In this document: positions 22,635 to 35,815 of the stretch, piece by piece | Position numbering within the stretch: the stretch's first letter is position 1 | Layout of the letters: the number at the start of each line of letters is the position of its first letter | Source: Cubamyces lactineus | Lineage: Eukaryota; Basidiomycota; Agaricomycetes; Polyporales; Polyporaceae | DNA length: 64,000 nt | Direction: 5' to 3' | Assembly: GCA_022376465.1 (NCBI GenBank) | Contig: JACDTU010000009.1 | Location: 558,001 to 622,000, forward strand | Program-made: the position numbers and the translations under genes | The notes under the pieces: generated by a model | Databases searched by the model: none | Told to the model about the DNA's origin: nothing | Seen by the model: only the letters and a program-made list of their open reading frames with translations

Positions 22635-23911
22635 CGCGGAGTCGTCGTCGCGGTAGGCAACAAAACACGTCGCGTTCAATGAAGCGCCTGAGCCGCGAGC
22701 GCGACGCGTCTGTCACATGATGTCACGCATCCACGTGGCATACATCACTACAGACGTTTTCGGCGCTTCGTCGAGCTGACGCCTTGCCACAATGCCATTG
22801 CCATTGCCATTGCGCATGCCAACGCCATACGACTGACTGCTCCTGCCGTACTGTCAGCGCATAGCACCGAGAGTGAGGAACATGCAGCTACCCGAAAAGC
22901 AAGCCCTGTGCATAGCTGTGTAAGTCGATGCCTGTGTCTTCCGCCGGTATACTCAAGGCCGAGACCTACTTCAGGCCAAAGTGTTGACTTCCTACCGCAG
23001 ACATCATGATGACCCCAGCCCAACCAGTACTATACACAAACAATACAGTCGGACCACGGTGGAACTATGGGGTGCATTTGCCGTGACGGTACTCCTGCAG
23101 CTTGCGGCCGCGTTATACTAACGGAGCGGCATTCACGGATTATTTGTTGAGAATTGGACTGAGACAGAAAGGCGGTTCAGCATGGCTTCGTTGGAAGCAT
23201 ACTCGCAAAACGTCCGGAGAAACCATGATGGTCACTGCTGGGATCAGCGCGCCAGCGGCAGAACACACTGAATGCCTGCACGTATCCCCATTTGGTATGG
23301 TGAGTGGCAAGCTAACACTTCAGGTGGCTGTATCTCAGCGTTCAACTTCAGCGCATTGCGGCCGCGTTGAGTTGGACTTTCAGCATTCAGAATTCACCAT
23401 CTTGCCGCGTCGTCTTTCATAAGTATGCTCTGTGTCAAGTTAACTTGTCGGCCATGAGAATCAAATATGCCACCCGGGGATGTGCACAGCTTGCACGAGT
23501 CAAGTTGAGAAAAGTACGTAGTCGCACAGCATGTGAGGCCGGCAAGCTTCGTTTTGATGATGGCTGACAATGCTCCTCCAGTGCCTGTAGATCTTCTGCC
23601 ACTGCCGGAGCGTATGAGGGACCCCTTTGGGAGTTATCTCCGGCGGGCTTGCGCGATACGCGCACCCGGCCGCTTACCCAGAACTTGCGGCAATGCTTCC
23701 CGTAGCAAGCCCATCCACAGAATGCGAGGATGAGCCGACCGTATGCGATATAGTAATCGTATATAGACTGTACTCCAGAAGAGACATCCACACCGCGCCC
23801 CTTGTCTTCGTTTCTTGCCCATTCATCCCAAGGAGGTCGCTCTTTTCGATTCTGACTTTCTGTCTGCCTTCTCACACCCCTGCCTTCTCACACCGCATCC
23901 GATTTTCCATC
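22635..23911. other. Divergent intergenic region with short CCATTG repeat
   Basis: About 1.3 kb between a minus-strand and a plus-strand gene. It includes a (CCATTG)n-like microsatellite at roughly 22793-22813. A TATATAG lies at about 23760, some 150 bp before the propeller gene, and may serve it. A 146-codon minus-strand frame (23435-23875) has no recognisable domain and I treat it as chance. Confidence 0.45.
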
Positions 23912-25559
23912 ATGCGCTTCGCGTCTACAATCCTCGCATTTATCTTGTCGGCCACCACCCTCGTTTCTGCTGGGGTGATCGAACGCCGCGGTCTGGTCAA
24001 GATGATGACCCCGTCCTCGCTACGCCGTCCAGCGGGAGCAGTGTACTGTGCGTATAGACGAGGCTCTAACGCGATCGTATGTGACTAACTATACGGCTTT
24101 CCAGTCATTACTAACGAGCCGCAAGAAAACATGATCATCACTGCCAGCATTGACACCGACGGCACCCTGGTGTGTCCCTATCCACGTTGACTCCCCGCAT
24201 GCGCCACTACTGACAGCGAACAACAGAGACTTGACCGGGCAGTTGCAGCTGGTGGTCGCGGTTTGCATGGCGTTACCGCGAACGGGAACACGGGCGTCGA
24301 CGGCTTGTTCTCCCAAGGGTCCGTTCAGGTCTCGCAGAAGGCGAATGTTCTAGCAGTCGTGAACGTGAGCAACTATCGTGTATCATGACTGGGCGTGTGC
24401 TGACGTCCTAACGTAGCCTGGATCGAACACCATTTCTCTCTTCTCCATTGATCCCAGCAAGCCGACCAACATCAGTCCCCTCGGAGATCCTGTCTCGTCT
24501 GAAGGCGAATTTCCCGTCTCGCTCGCGTTCAACGCGGACGGAAGCCGCCTGTGCGCTTTGAATGGTGGTGCGATCAATGGCGTCAAGTGTGTCTTGTGTC
24601 TCTCCATTTGCACACACCCCAACTCATGCATGCCAACCCAGCTGCTTCTCTGTCGACAAGAACCTCGGCCTCGTCCCCGTTCCTGGCTCCCTCCGCTACC
24701 TCGGCTACAACCAGACCACGCCCGCCAACGGCCCTCCCGGCTCGCTCAGCCAAATCATCTTCAGCGAGGACGGCAGCAAGCTCCTCGCGTCCTACAAGGG
24801 CACCGCGAACACGCCCGGTTACCTCGTCTCTTGGGACGTACAGAAGGACGGCTCACTCTCCGCGCAGCACAGCCAGGTCGCGGTCGCGCAAGGCGGCATG
24901 GTCCCGTTCTCGCTTACGCCGATTCCGAAGCAGAACGCGTTCTTTGTTACCGACCCCGGCATCGGCTACGATATCGTGGACCTCAGCGGTAAGGGACGAG
25001 ATGCGGCGGTGACGGTGAACGGCCAGATGGCGACGTGCTGGTCGACGTACAGCCCAAAGACGGGCAACTACTACGCGATCGATGTTGGTGGAAACGTGAT
25101 CAGGGAGGTCCATCTCGACGGGAACCTGAAGGGCAGTATCGTCGCGGTATGTTCTACCTCCGACATGTGTGAGGGAGGGCATAAGATTGACGGGTATACC
25201 TCTTGCGATAGACCCACAGTGTGCCCGCCGGGACGTCACCCATCGACAGCGCGGTTGCCACTATCCGAGGCAAAGAGTATGTGTTTCCTTCTGCTTATAC
25301 TCGCGTTCTGTGCTTACAATCCGCATCCAGTTATCTCTACGTCCTTGGAGCTAACGCGACTTCTGTGGAGGTATTTGCCCTCTCCGCACCCGGCCAGGCC
25401 AAGCAGATCTCCAAGGTCGACATCAGCGGACCTGCTCGTTATGCTCAGATCCCCGTCCGTAAGTGAAACTGCTTTCCCTCGATTGTAAACACAATTTGAC
25501 TGGATTTCTTCGTAGATGCTGCTAACCTGCAAGGGATGGCGACCTACATGACCAACTGA
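23912..25559 (+). CDS. Secreted beta-propeller protein (3-carboxymuconate cyclase/lactonase-like)
   Basis: The ATG at 23912 encodes MRFASTILAFILSATTLVSA, a clear signal peptide cleaved near AGVIERR. The mature protein is spliced from about eight exons. It has repeated blade-type segments: GAVYFITNEPQENMIITASI, FSQGSVQVSQKANVLAVVN, PGSNTISLFSIDPSKPTNI, FPVSLAFNADGSRLCALNGG, LSQIIFSEDGSKLLASYKGT, FFVTDPGIGYDIVDLSGKG, YYAIDVGGNVIREVHLDG and YLYVLGANATSVEVFALSA. This matches the fungal extracellular 7-bladed lactonase-like family, often annotated as 3-carboxy-cis,cis-muconate lactonising-like. No catalytic assignment is possible from sequence. It is abundant in wood-decay fungal secretomes. A role in aromatic metabolism is only suggested by the name. 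Confidence 0.8.
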
Positions 25560-25774
25560 TAGCTTGGACGTTGCCTTCGATGTTTCTGCGCTTTGCTGAC
25601 ACGGACTTCCTGAGATACGGACTTGGCTTGGTTTGCATGTATCACGACGTTCCTTAATCGCCGCATAAAATACTTATTCTGGATGACTTCATATTTCGAG
25701 TATATCTGAATGGCCGCGAGAGTGTATCCAAGTACGTGGTATATACCAAGAGTACTATGCCAATCGCGTTCGAC

Positions 25775-27108
25775 TCATACCTGTGCACTCTCCTTGCTCA
25801 CGCCTCTTCCTGGACCCATACCTCTACCAGCTCCGGATCCCAACATCGCACCACGAGGTGCTCCTCTCCCTCCCACGATCCCTCTCCCGCGCGGACCTAT
25901 AGGCGGCCCCCCTCTGCCCCGGTACCGTCCCCTACCTCGACCAGGGACGCCGTGTTGGTCGAAATTCATAGGTGCACCTCGTTGCCCTTCGTCGGTACTT
26001 CCTTGTCGCCCATGGTTCGGTCTTTGGCTTGGTGCCGCATGTCCACGAGCTCCGCGCTTCGCTCCACGGCCAAACTGGATGGAGGTAGGAACGAGTGAGA
26101 GCGAACCCATCGCGTTCGCGAGCGCGTCTGCGTCTTCGCCGGATTGTGTGGCCTTCGCTTTGCCGTTACTTCTGGCGGGAGGGTTATCTGTTGCTTCCGT
26201 TCGACGACCGTTTGTTGTGGTAGGCTTAGAGGGTGAACGGTCTACAGTCATCTTCTCGAGTAGTATTTGTTCGTCATCGTCCGAGTCTTCTTGTTGCTCA
26301 TGGGCTGCAGTGGATTGGGCTGTCATCTCGGCCTCTGCTTCGTCTTCGTCCTCGTCACCGCCTGCATTCTCGCGTGGGCGCCATGGGCGACGCAGGAGAC
26401 TCGCGCCTTCTCCCCATCGTTTCAACAGGCCTCCGACACCCTTATTGGTCACTGCAAAGAAGTACTCTTTGGGGTATCCATGGGCCTGGATGAGATGTAG
26501 CCTGCGTGTCTTTGGCGTGGAAAAGCTGCGTGGGCACGTAGCCAGATGACATGCGAACTGCGGCAAGCCCAAGTTTAGTACCCATGGCTAAACCTGTAGA
26601 ATATGTGGCACTGTCACGTACTATCTTCTCTCCACGCTCTTTGCGGACGGCGGCAAGTGGATCATGACATTCCGTCTGGTGCTACAGAAATATGGAGGAC
26701 TGTCAGTACATTATTCCGCATGCTTACATTCGCTCTGACAAACACGTGGGTGTGCCACTCAATGGATGCCGAGGTGTGAGAAAGCAAGCCACTCACGAGC
26801 TCGAGTAGTCGTGCGTCGGGAAACACGCACCCACAACCCTTCTCTTCGCAAACATGGGCGTGATACATGGCATAGTGAGACTCTAGATCTCTCGTACCGG
26901 ACAAGTGCGTAGGCCTATTGGGAGGATTGCATGTCGGTGGTAACGTGCAGAGGATGTGGCCCGAGGACGTGGAGGGCTCCCCCGCGCCGGACGGTGGCGT
27001 TGTGCTCGTCCGAGCTGCCTTGAGGGTCGGGGAGGGCGTGGGCGACGGTGACGGTGAGTCGTCGTCAATGCCGTTATTTACAGACCTAGGCCTCTTAAAC
27101 GAAGACAT
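25775..27108 (-). CDS. ZNF511-like C2H2 zinc finger protein with RGG-rich tail
   Basis: The ATG at 27108 starts MSSFKRPRSVNNGIDDDSPS, followed by a Ser/Pro-rich stretch. The zinc-finger region is spliced from three exons: HILCTLPPTCNPP, LESHYAMYHAHVCEEKGCGC with VFPDARLLEL, an H-x-C-H exon around 26640-26670, then FQCHLATCPRSFSTPKTRRL and HLIQAHGYPKEYFFAV. This order, with the AHGYPKEYFF signature, is diagnostic of ZNF511 orthologues. The C-terminal half is acidic, then Gly/Arg-rich (GRGRGRYRGRGGPPIGPRGR), an RGG-type RNA-binding tail. The stop at 25775 is the simplest end; a 47-nt GT-AG intron there would extend the protein to 25689. Molecular role unknown beyond nucleic-acid binding. Confidence 0.78.
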
Positions 27109-27515
27109 GATGAATAGGGAATCAGGTGTGAGTGGAGGGGTATCAGCGAGCGAGAGGTATGAGGACAAGGAGTACAATGCTACTGCAGGTGTGATGGGCG
27201 TTTACGTGCGTGGTCCTACGCATTCCGGCTTTCTCGGAGCGCTGAACCTTCACTAACTGATAATCCTTTCGTGGGCCACCATACGCCGCGAACTCTTTGA
27301 TGCGCATGGTCGCGCCTGCATCAGGGTCGGTCGCATTCGTATAAATCCATGGAGCTCTTTTTTGCGCATCTTTGTCTTCCATCGACATGCAGCACCACTT
27401 CGTGGAAGCAAGATGTGTGGACAGGGCCGAGGTGCTCCTTCAGGAGAGCAAAGCCCTCGCCAGTCCGACTAGTGTGCGACCACGGGATGACACGTTTATT
27501 GTACAAGATATAGAT
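27109..27515. other. Intergenic, with a doubtful 81-codon ORF
   Basis: Upstream region of the ZNF511-like gene. A minus-strand ATG frame at 27143-27388 (MSMEDKDAQKRAPWIYTNAT onward) is open for 81 codons. Its first half looks protein-like, but its end (SSIVLLVLIPLAR) coincides with the promoter. I cannot assign it and do not call it a gene. Confidence 0.35.
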
Positions 27516-28886
27516 TTATACCGACTCGCCGATCGACTCGTTGACAATCGAATGGCTCTTATCATGCTCTCCCTCCGAGGGCGCATCATAACGCTTCACA
27601 GTCGAGTCGTGAACGAACACCTCCAACGGCACCGTCGTGGGCTGACCCCCACCGCGCGGCTGGGGCATAATCGTCGTAGCTGTGATCGTCGGGACAGTCG
27701 TGCGCCGCTTCACCGCCCACGAGATGGTGCCCGACCGCGTGGCGTTGCGTGCGTAGAACGAGTCGCCGTGGCTCTGGTGACCCACGCGGAGGATGACGAT
27801 GGAGAAGATGATGCCCGTCAACGGTACAGCCTAGCATATGACGGGATCGCAGGGGTGCGAACCAAGTAGTATCATAGCGTATCGAAGTGCGACGTCAATA
27901 TGGCCGACACTGATCGATGAGGAGGGAAAGACGGACCATTTCTGACATAATTTCTAGCCCCTGCGAACCAGACTCGAGCGTGATGACGAACACGAACAGA
28001 TACGCGGCATTGATGAGGCCGCTTTCGAGGATGATTCGGACGATTGGGCTCAGCTTGGAGGCGCCGCCTATGTCGGTATCCAGTACGTGTTGTAGTTGGC
28101 GGTCGATGGACCATATACGGTAGGCCAGCAGCGCTACGAAGTGGGTTAGGTTGCTAATCTTGACGCTGAAGATAGTTAGGAGACGTACAAGTGGCAAGTG
28201 CGTTCGCCACGAGGCTCAACGAGAAGAGTACTGTGAGCCACTTGGACTCGGAGGGAATCGTCTGGTTTGGCAGGTGGCCATATGCCCACATTGTATATGA
28301 GCCGGATGCTGTCGGATCTTAACATGGGCGCTGCGATGGGAGCTGCCAAATCATACCTGTACTGACGAGCGACAATGTGATGGGTGCAAGAACGACCCAG
28401 AAATTCTTGCCCCAGACGACCCAACATCGGTAGTTCTATGAAGGAGTGTCTGAGGTGAAAGCACAAGTGGGAATAGCAGTCCACGCACCACGAACGAGTC
28501 GCCGACAAGTAACGTCGTGATGAAGATGCAATGCTTTGTCGTGAATAGTGGTTGCGTGACGTCTTGAAGATATGCCAGTCGCGAGGATCGAGGGTCGTGG
28601 TGAATGAACGCGACGAAGATATTTGTGCAGTCTACGATGAAGCGGGCAGTGGCGAGCAAGATGAGGAGGACACCTGCGAGTACCATTGGCCAACTCAGTT
28701 GCGTCTTCAGACGCTTTCTCCGCTCGACGAGATCATAACTGCATACGCAGAAAAGGCACAGGAAGATGCCTGAATGTAGGGGCAGTCAGGCGTGCTAGCA
28801 AAACGAAACACTCGGGAAGACATACCATATAGCGCACCCTCCGCAGCGAGACCGGCTAGCTCAGCGGAGTCAATGAGCATAGGCAT
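27516..28886 (-). CDS. Seven-transmembrane protein of a basidiomycete-expanded family
   Basis: The ATG at 28886 begins MPMLIDSAELAGLAAEGALY; a GT-AG intron then joins GIFLCLFCVCSYDLVERRKR. Further spans are WPMVLAGVLLILLATARFIV, the loop FIHHDPRSSRLAYLQDVTQP, FITTLLVGDSFVV, VVWGKNFWVVLAPITLSLVS (spliced), the segment FSVKISNLTHFVALLAYRIW, and VIRIILESGLINAAYLFVFV. Next come IVSEMVRLSL-like and MTGIIFSIVILRVG. The tail is polar (PTTVPLEVFVHDSTVKRYD). This pattern belongs to a large 7-TM family in Agaricomycetes, without a known ligand. About seven introns are needed. It is not a rhodopsin (no retinal Lys motif). The precise C-terminal exons are approximate. Confidence 0.72.
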
Positions 28887-30272
28887 CGTGACGAGAGTGT
28901 CTCGCGAGGGAGGTGAGGAGTCCGGGGCCGAGCTGTACCCAAGCAATTGCACCGTATCCGCGAACCCTTCGCAGTATATATCATAGGAGTGTCGCAGTAG
29001 CTACCCAATCAAATTCGCAGGAAGCATGGGAAGCTACTCCGAGCTCGTGAGAGATCAGTACCCATTGCGTAGAAGCACACCAGCGGACGGAGATAGACAG
29101 GTCGGAGATTTCGGTTTAATGTGTTCGCAGCACGATTAAAGTTCACGTTCGCGGGGGGCATTGTCATCATCCGCGATCGAGTCGGTGTGGGGTTCGCCAC
29201 ACTGTTGTATGTTCAACGAATCAGTGATCTCAGGCCCGAATTGTGCGAGCCCTTCGGCTCTGGTGGTTGGCTCGTGATTCGGTGCGACCGACGTGATCAT
29301 GCATCACGTCAATATAGGATCCATTGAGGGGCTTGTACCATGCCACTGCTGGGCTATAGCATGCGTAAGTTGTTCAGTAGCGTCGCCTATGACGGCGTAG
29401 TGTAGCATCTGCCCTGTCCGAGTGATTGTAATACCATCGCCTCAGGCTGTAGCTGGATGTCGTGCGTACCTGGCGCGAAGGGGGAACGTATGCCGATTCC
29501 AATATAAGGCCATAGGGGTTGTAGTGCCTTGGTAGTCCAGGGGGAACGGGGGGCGTTTGGGCTGTGCAAAGATGAGCCCATGAGGATAAAGTTGAGCTGC
29601 CGTGGCTTGTACGCCGGAACTCGTGCAGCATCTTTACCTGCTAACCTTGTGATAATCCAACTTGTAGGCTCCTTCAAGCATTCAAGTATGTTGTGCCTTA
29701 TCCTATAGTACAGCACGCTGCCGCCATCATGGGTGCAATCTGGCTGCAGTGGAGAACTGGCAGTGTCGTGGTATCTGATAAACAGTAGCGATACGGGCGT
29801 CAGTGTGAGCACAGCATACAGGCGCCTGCACACTTGGCAGCTGGCATACATTGCTCAATGCTACATGGCCTTCATGGGTTCACAGTGCCATGTCCACGTT
29901 ACGTAGTCTTCTCAACTTCCATCCACTCGCCGCCATCTCAAAGCAAGGTGATCTTCAGCTGCAAGACATCACGAAGAAAAGCCTAAGGCGTCTTAATACC
30001 TCCATCCGAACCAGTGCTGCCCCGTGATGCCGCCTCAGACTGTCAATACCAGCACCACCGGTCCCGTCTCCTCCTGGCGTGCGGCAAAGACTAGAATCGT
30101 ACAATATACCCCATGGCACAAGAAAGCGACAGATGATACTTTACAGACCCAAGCAGGTTAGCAGAGAGCGCGATTGTCTGCTTTGCCGTATTCATGTCAG
30201 AATGATGTCACTCACATACCCTCAGTTCCAACGGTCTTGAAGTGTGCTGCAGATCCAGACGTTACCGGGAGG
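28887..30272. other. Divergent intergenic region between 7-TM and F-box genes
   Basis: About 1.4 kb. One minus-strand ATG frame (29387-29851, 154 codons) is the only long frame; its middle part (AYKPRQLNFILMGSSLHSPN) is unremarkable and matches no family I know. No RNA gene, repeat or transposon is visible. Confidence 0.4.
28975..28980 (-). promoter_or_regulatory. TATA box of the 7-TM gene
   Basis: TATATA about 90 nt upstream of the ATG at 28886. Confidence 0.45.
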
Positions 30273-31460
30273 ATGCCGCAGATTCCGTCTGACATATGGG
30301 CAGAGATCATCTGCTCCTTGGACCGTCCCGTGGACATTGCGGCAATGGCCTTAGTCTGTCGATCCGCGAGCGAGGAGGCTGAAACTGTTCTCTACCGTTC
30401 CGTTTCGCTTTCCTCAGACGCCCAGATAGTCCTATTCTATTACACAGTGTCCTCGAACCCGCGGAAGGCATCCCTCATTCGCCAGTTCCTGCTCCTGGTA
30501 GACGCCATTGTGGATGACCAGAGCCCTACGTTGCTCGTGGGGATTCTACGTACGCTTCTGCACCTGGAATGCCTCTCTATCCACCGCAAAGTCTCCTTCA
30601 ACCGAATCCTGGTAGACTCATACGAGTACATGAATGTCTTCGCGCTGCGTTTCTCGGAGCTTCGGCTGTTCTCCACGAACACATCCACCGATAGCTTGCC
30701 TCACATGGTGTCCTTCGTCTGTGCACACCCTCGCTTAGAGGAGGTGCATCTAGACATACCATATCCCACGGACTCGCCCATCTCATACATGGATTTTCCC
30801 TCCTCTATTCACACTCTTACCTGCTCTCCGCAGCTTCTCTCGCATCACTTGACTTCGCCTCCAAATACTCTCGCCCATCTCTTCCTCTGCTGGTACACTT
30901 CCGAAGAGTTCTTCCGGGTAGCGAAGATACTGGGTCCGCAGCTGGTCAGCCTCCGGCTTTCGATGCAACGCGATCTCTCAGAAAACGACGTTTGGTCACT
31001 AGGGGACCTGGCGATTGCCTTCCCGCGTCTGCGGCTTCTGCAGTTGGACATGGGCGGTGTAAGCAGAATTGATTCGATCGCGCACATATACACTGCATGC
31101 ATCTAACCACCGATACAGTCCTTCAGGTATAACTTCCCGATCAACCTCCGCATGAAGAAGCCGACGCAGCTCAGGCTTCCTCAACCCCCACCCGCGAATG
31201 GGCTGACACTCGTATGGGCTCCGTATACTGGTCAACTCCACGGGTTCGACATGTTCGACGCAAGCCTTGCCCAGAATTACCTCACCGAGTTCGCATTCGA
31301 TGTGCTCGCTGAGTGGAACCCCTACGTACGCCGCATCATCTTCCGCCATGCGCTCAGCCCTTTCGTCTCTGCCATACTCAGCGAAGACCGAACACACCTT
31401 ATATGCGCTCTGGCCGCGGATATGACGGACGACTACTGGAAATACGTCAAAGCCTCATGA
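30273..31460 (+). CDS. F-box / leucine-rich-repeat-like protein
   Basis: Agaricomycete F-box protein, expected to be an SCF ubiquitin-ligase substrate receptor. The ATG at 30273 opens directly into the F-box: MPQIPSDIWAEIICSLDRPV then DIAAMALVCRSASEEAETVL, YRSVSLSS. The body has irregular leucine-rich segments: LLVGILRTLLHLECLSIHRK, NVFALRFSELRLFSTNTS, FVCAHPRLEEVHLDIPYP, LGPQLVSLRLSM and AIAFPRLRLLQLDMGG. A single intron (donor GTAAGC after GGT, acceptor before TCCTTCAGG) joins SFRYNFPINLRMKKPTQLRL. The C-terminal part ends RTHLICALAADMTDDYWKYV. In-frame codons upstream of 30273 begin only at a TTG. The substrate is unknown; such genes are numerous and fast-evolving in this group. Confidence 0.8.
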
Positions 31461-32274
31461 GGGTGCCTTGCACCGTGTTTCTGCGACATCACTTGGCGGC
31501 GTTCTGGATTATGATGCAGGACTTGTCGAATGTCACGCCCCCTGCTTTCCTCGGACCTTTTGTATATGAGACGCTGGCGGATGCAATGGCCGGCCAATGG
31601 GTCAAATGCCGTTCTCACATCTGCCGATGGTATCCTCTGCCGTTCCGACGTTATGATGCCGAAGCCATTGCACGCCAAAGAATCACCACCGAATGCGAGT
31701 CAGAACGGTGCACCATGTCGCAACAAAGGATGCTGGCGTTTTCACGATGTCTCGTGATGTTGCACGTCGCGGCCAAACATCTGGAGGAGAACCCAGCGCA
31801 GGAGAACACATGGCACAGTCCCTTCCATCTCTCCGAATCAGTACGCAGCTGATACAGACGACGAGCTCTGTCAGACGTGTTCCGCAGCTCGATAACGTCA
31901 AAATCGGCCATGCGTAGTGCGAACTTGCGGGCTCGCGTAACAATGATCTGCGAGTCAATGGTTGCCCGGGTCGATGGGAGGGCTGAGAAGAGATGGTCGA
32001 TCGGCACTCCACTGACATTCATGCAGCTACGGCACCGTAGCTCATGGTAAAAGGCTTCTGGTCTTCCCTGTTAGCTGCGGACTGTGCACTCGCAGCCTCG
32101 GGCGCACGATGCTCTTCGTCCCTCTAACGTCAGGTTGCGCATCCTTCTCACGAAACGTAACCTTGCAATGCCTCTAGATCTTCGCCGGCATGTCCAAGTG
32201 GACGACAAGTCTATATATCAGAGCCAAATTAGGCGCATGCAACCCTCGACATCGCGCTCAGCAACCACCTCAGC
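31461..32274. other. Convergent intergenic region between F-box gene and FAD monooxygenase A
   Basis: Contains overlapping open frames on both strands (plus up to 31852; minus ATG frame 31651-32022, 123 codons, starting MNVSGVPIDHLFSALPSTRA). Neither shows a known domain, and they overlap antisense. Possibly a decayed gene; not called. Confidence 0.35.
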
Positions 32275-34952
<2,678 letters not shown>

Positions 34953-35815
34953 GATGATAGTGACGAACGAAACATGATGGGGAGAAACAAGCCTTTTATA
35001 ACATCAGCCATCCAGCGTTCAGTGGTGCGAGCCCGTACGAGGATGGTGGATCCGCATCGCAACCGTTGGGCGTTGACGGCACGTAACCTACACTTGGCGT
35101 GCATACGGAGGATTCGAAAAGGAGCATCCCCAGGTCATCTGCTTGTCAAGATTCCGATAGCCGAGATAGTTCACATGCGGTGACAGTTTGAATACATTCC
35201 TCTAGGTTTGATCCTATGACCGCGAGAACATGAGAAGGAGAGACGCCAGACACGGGAGTGGACGATTATGGACGCTCACCTCATACGAGTTGTCTTCGAA
35301 GCGACAGCTTGCTCTTAACAGGTATGTATCTACGTCGTTTCACGTACAGCCTTCGCAACCCAGCCAACGCAGAGCACTGATCACTAAACAGCCAGTGCGT
35401 TAGGCCGCAAGACGTTGACATTGCATTGCATTGATGGAGGTTCTGTCAATAGTCGTGTTGAAGAATAGTTGAGATCTATCTGTGTTACAGAGTTCAGGAA
35501 AGATACGCTGATTATGGAGCAGGGATATCTATCTGCGAGTGCCGACCGTGCCTCGAAGACCAAGATGGGCGATACTGGGCTCGACACCTGCGAGAAGGAC
35601 ATCGTATTCTTTGAGCCGAGATAACAGCACAGTTGGCTCTCCTGATGACAGCAGTCAGTTGTCAGATGGACCGAGAGGCGGCGATCTACCTACCTAACAC
35701 GGAAGACGATCCTCTAACAAATGTGTGGTGCGGAGCGACGCGCTGGAAAAACCTTGTATATCCGGGTTTCGAGGAGTCATGGAATGATAGAGCAACTCAC
35801 AGTGTTTACGGGGAT
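34953..35815. other. Intergenic between FAD monooxygenases A and B
   Basis: Promoter of copy A and 3' flank of copy B. Apart from the TATA box I see only short chance frames; no remnant of a third copy is recognisable here. Confidence 0.45.
34994..35000 (-). promoter_or_regulatory. TATA box of FAD monooxygenase A
   Basis: TATAAAA about 42 nt upstream of the ATG at 34952. Confidence 0.6.

Noticed and set aside
25710..26549. Plus-strand 279-codon ORF
   Set aside because: Antisense shadow of the Gly/Arg-rich exon of the ZNF511-like gene.
30174..30272. N-terminal extension of the F-box protein
   Set aside because: The frame is open but has no ATG before 30273; the F-box begins right after that ATG.
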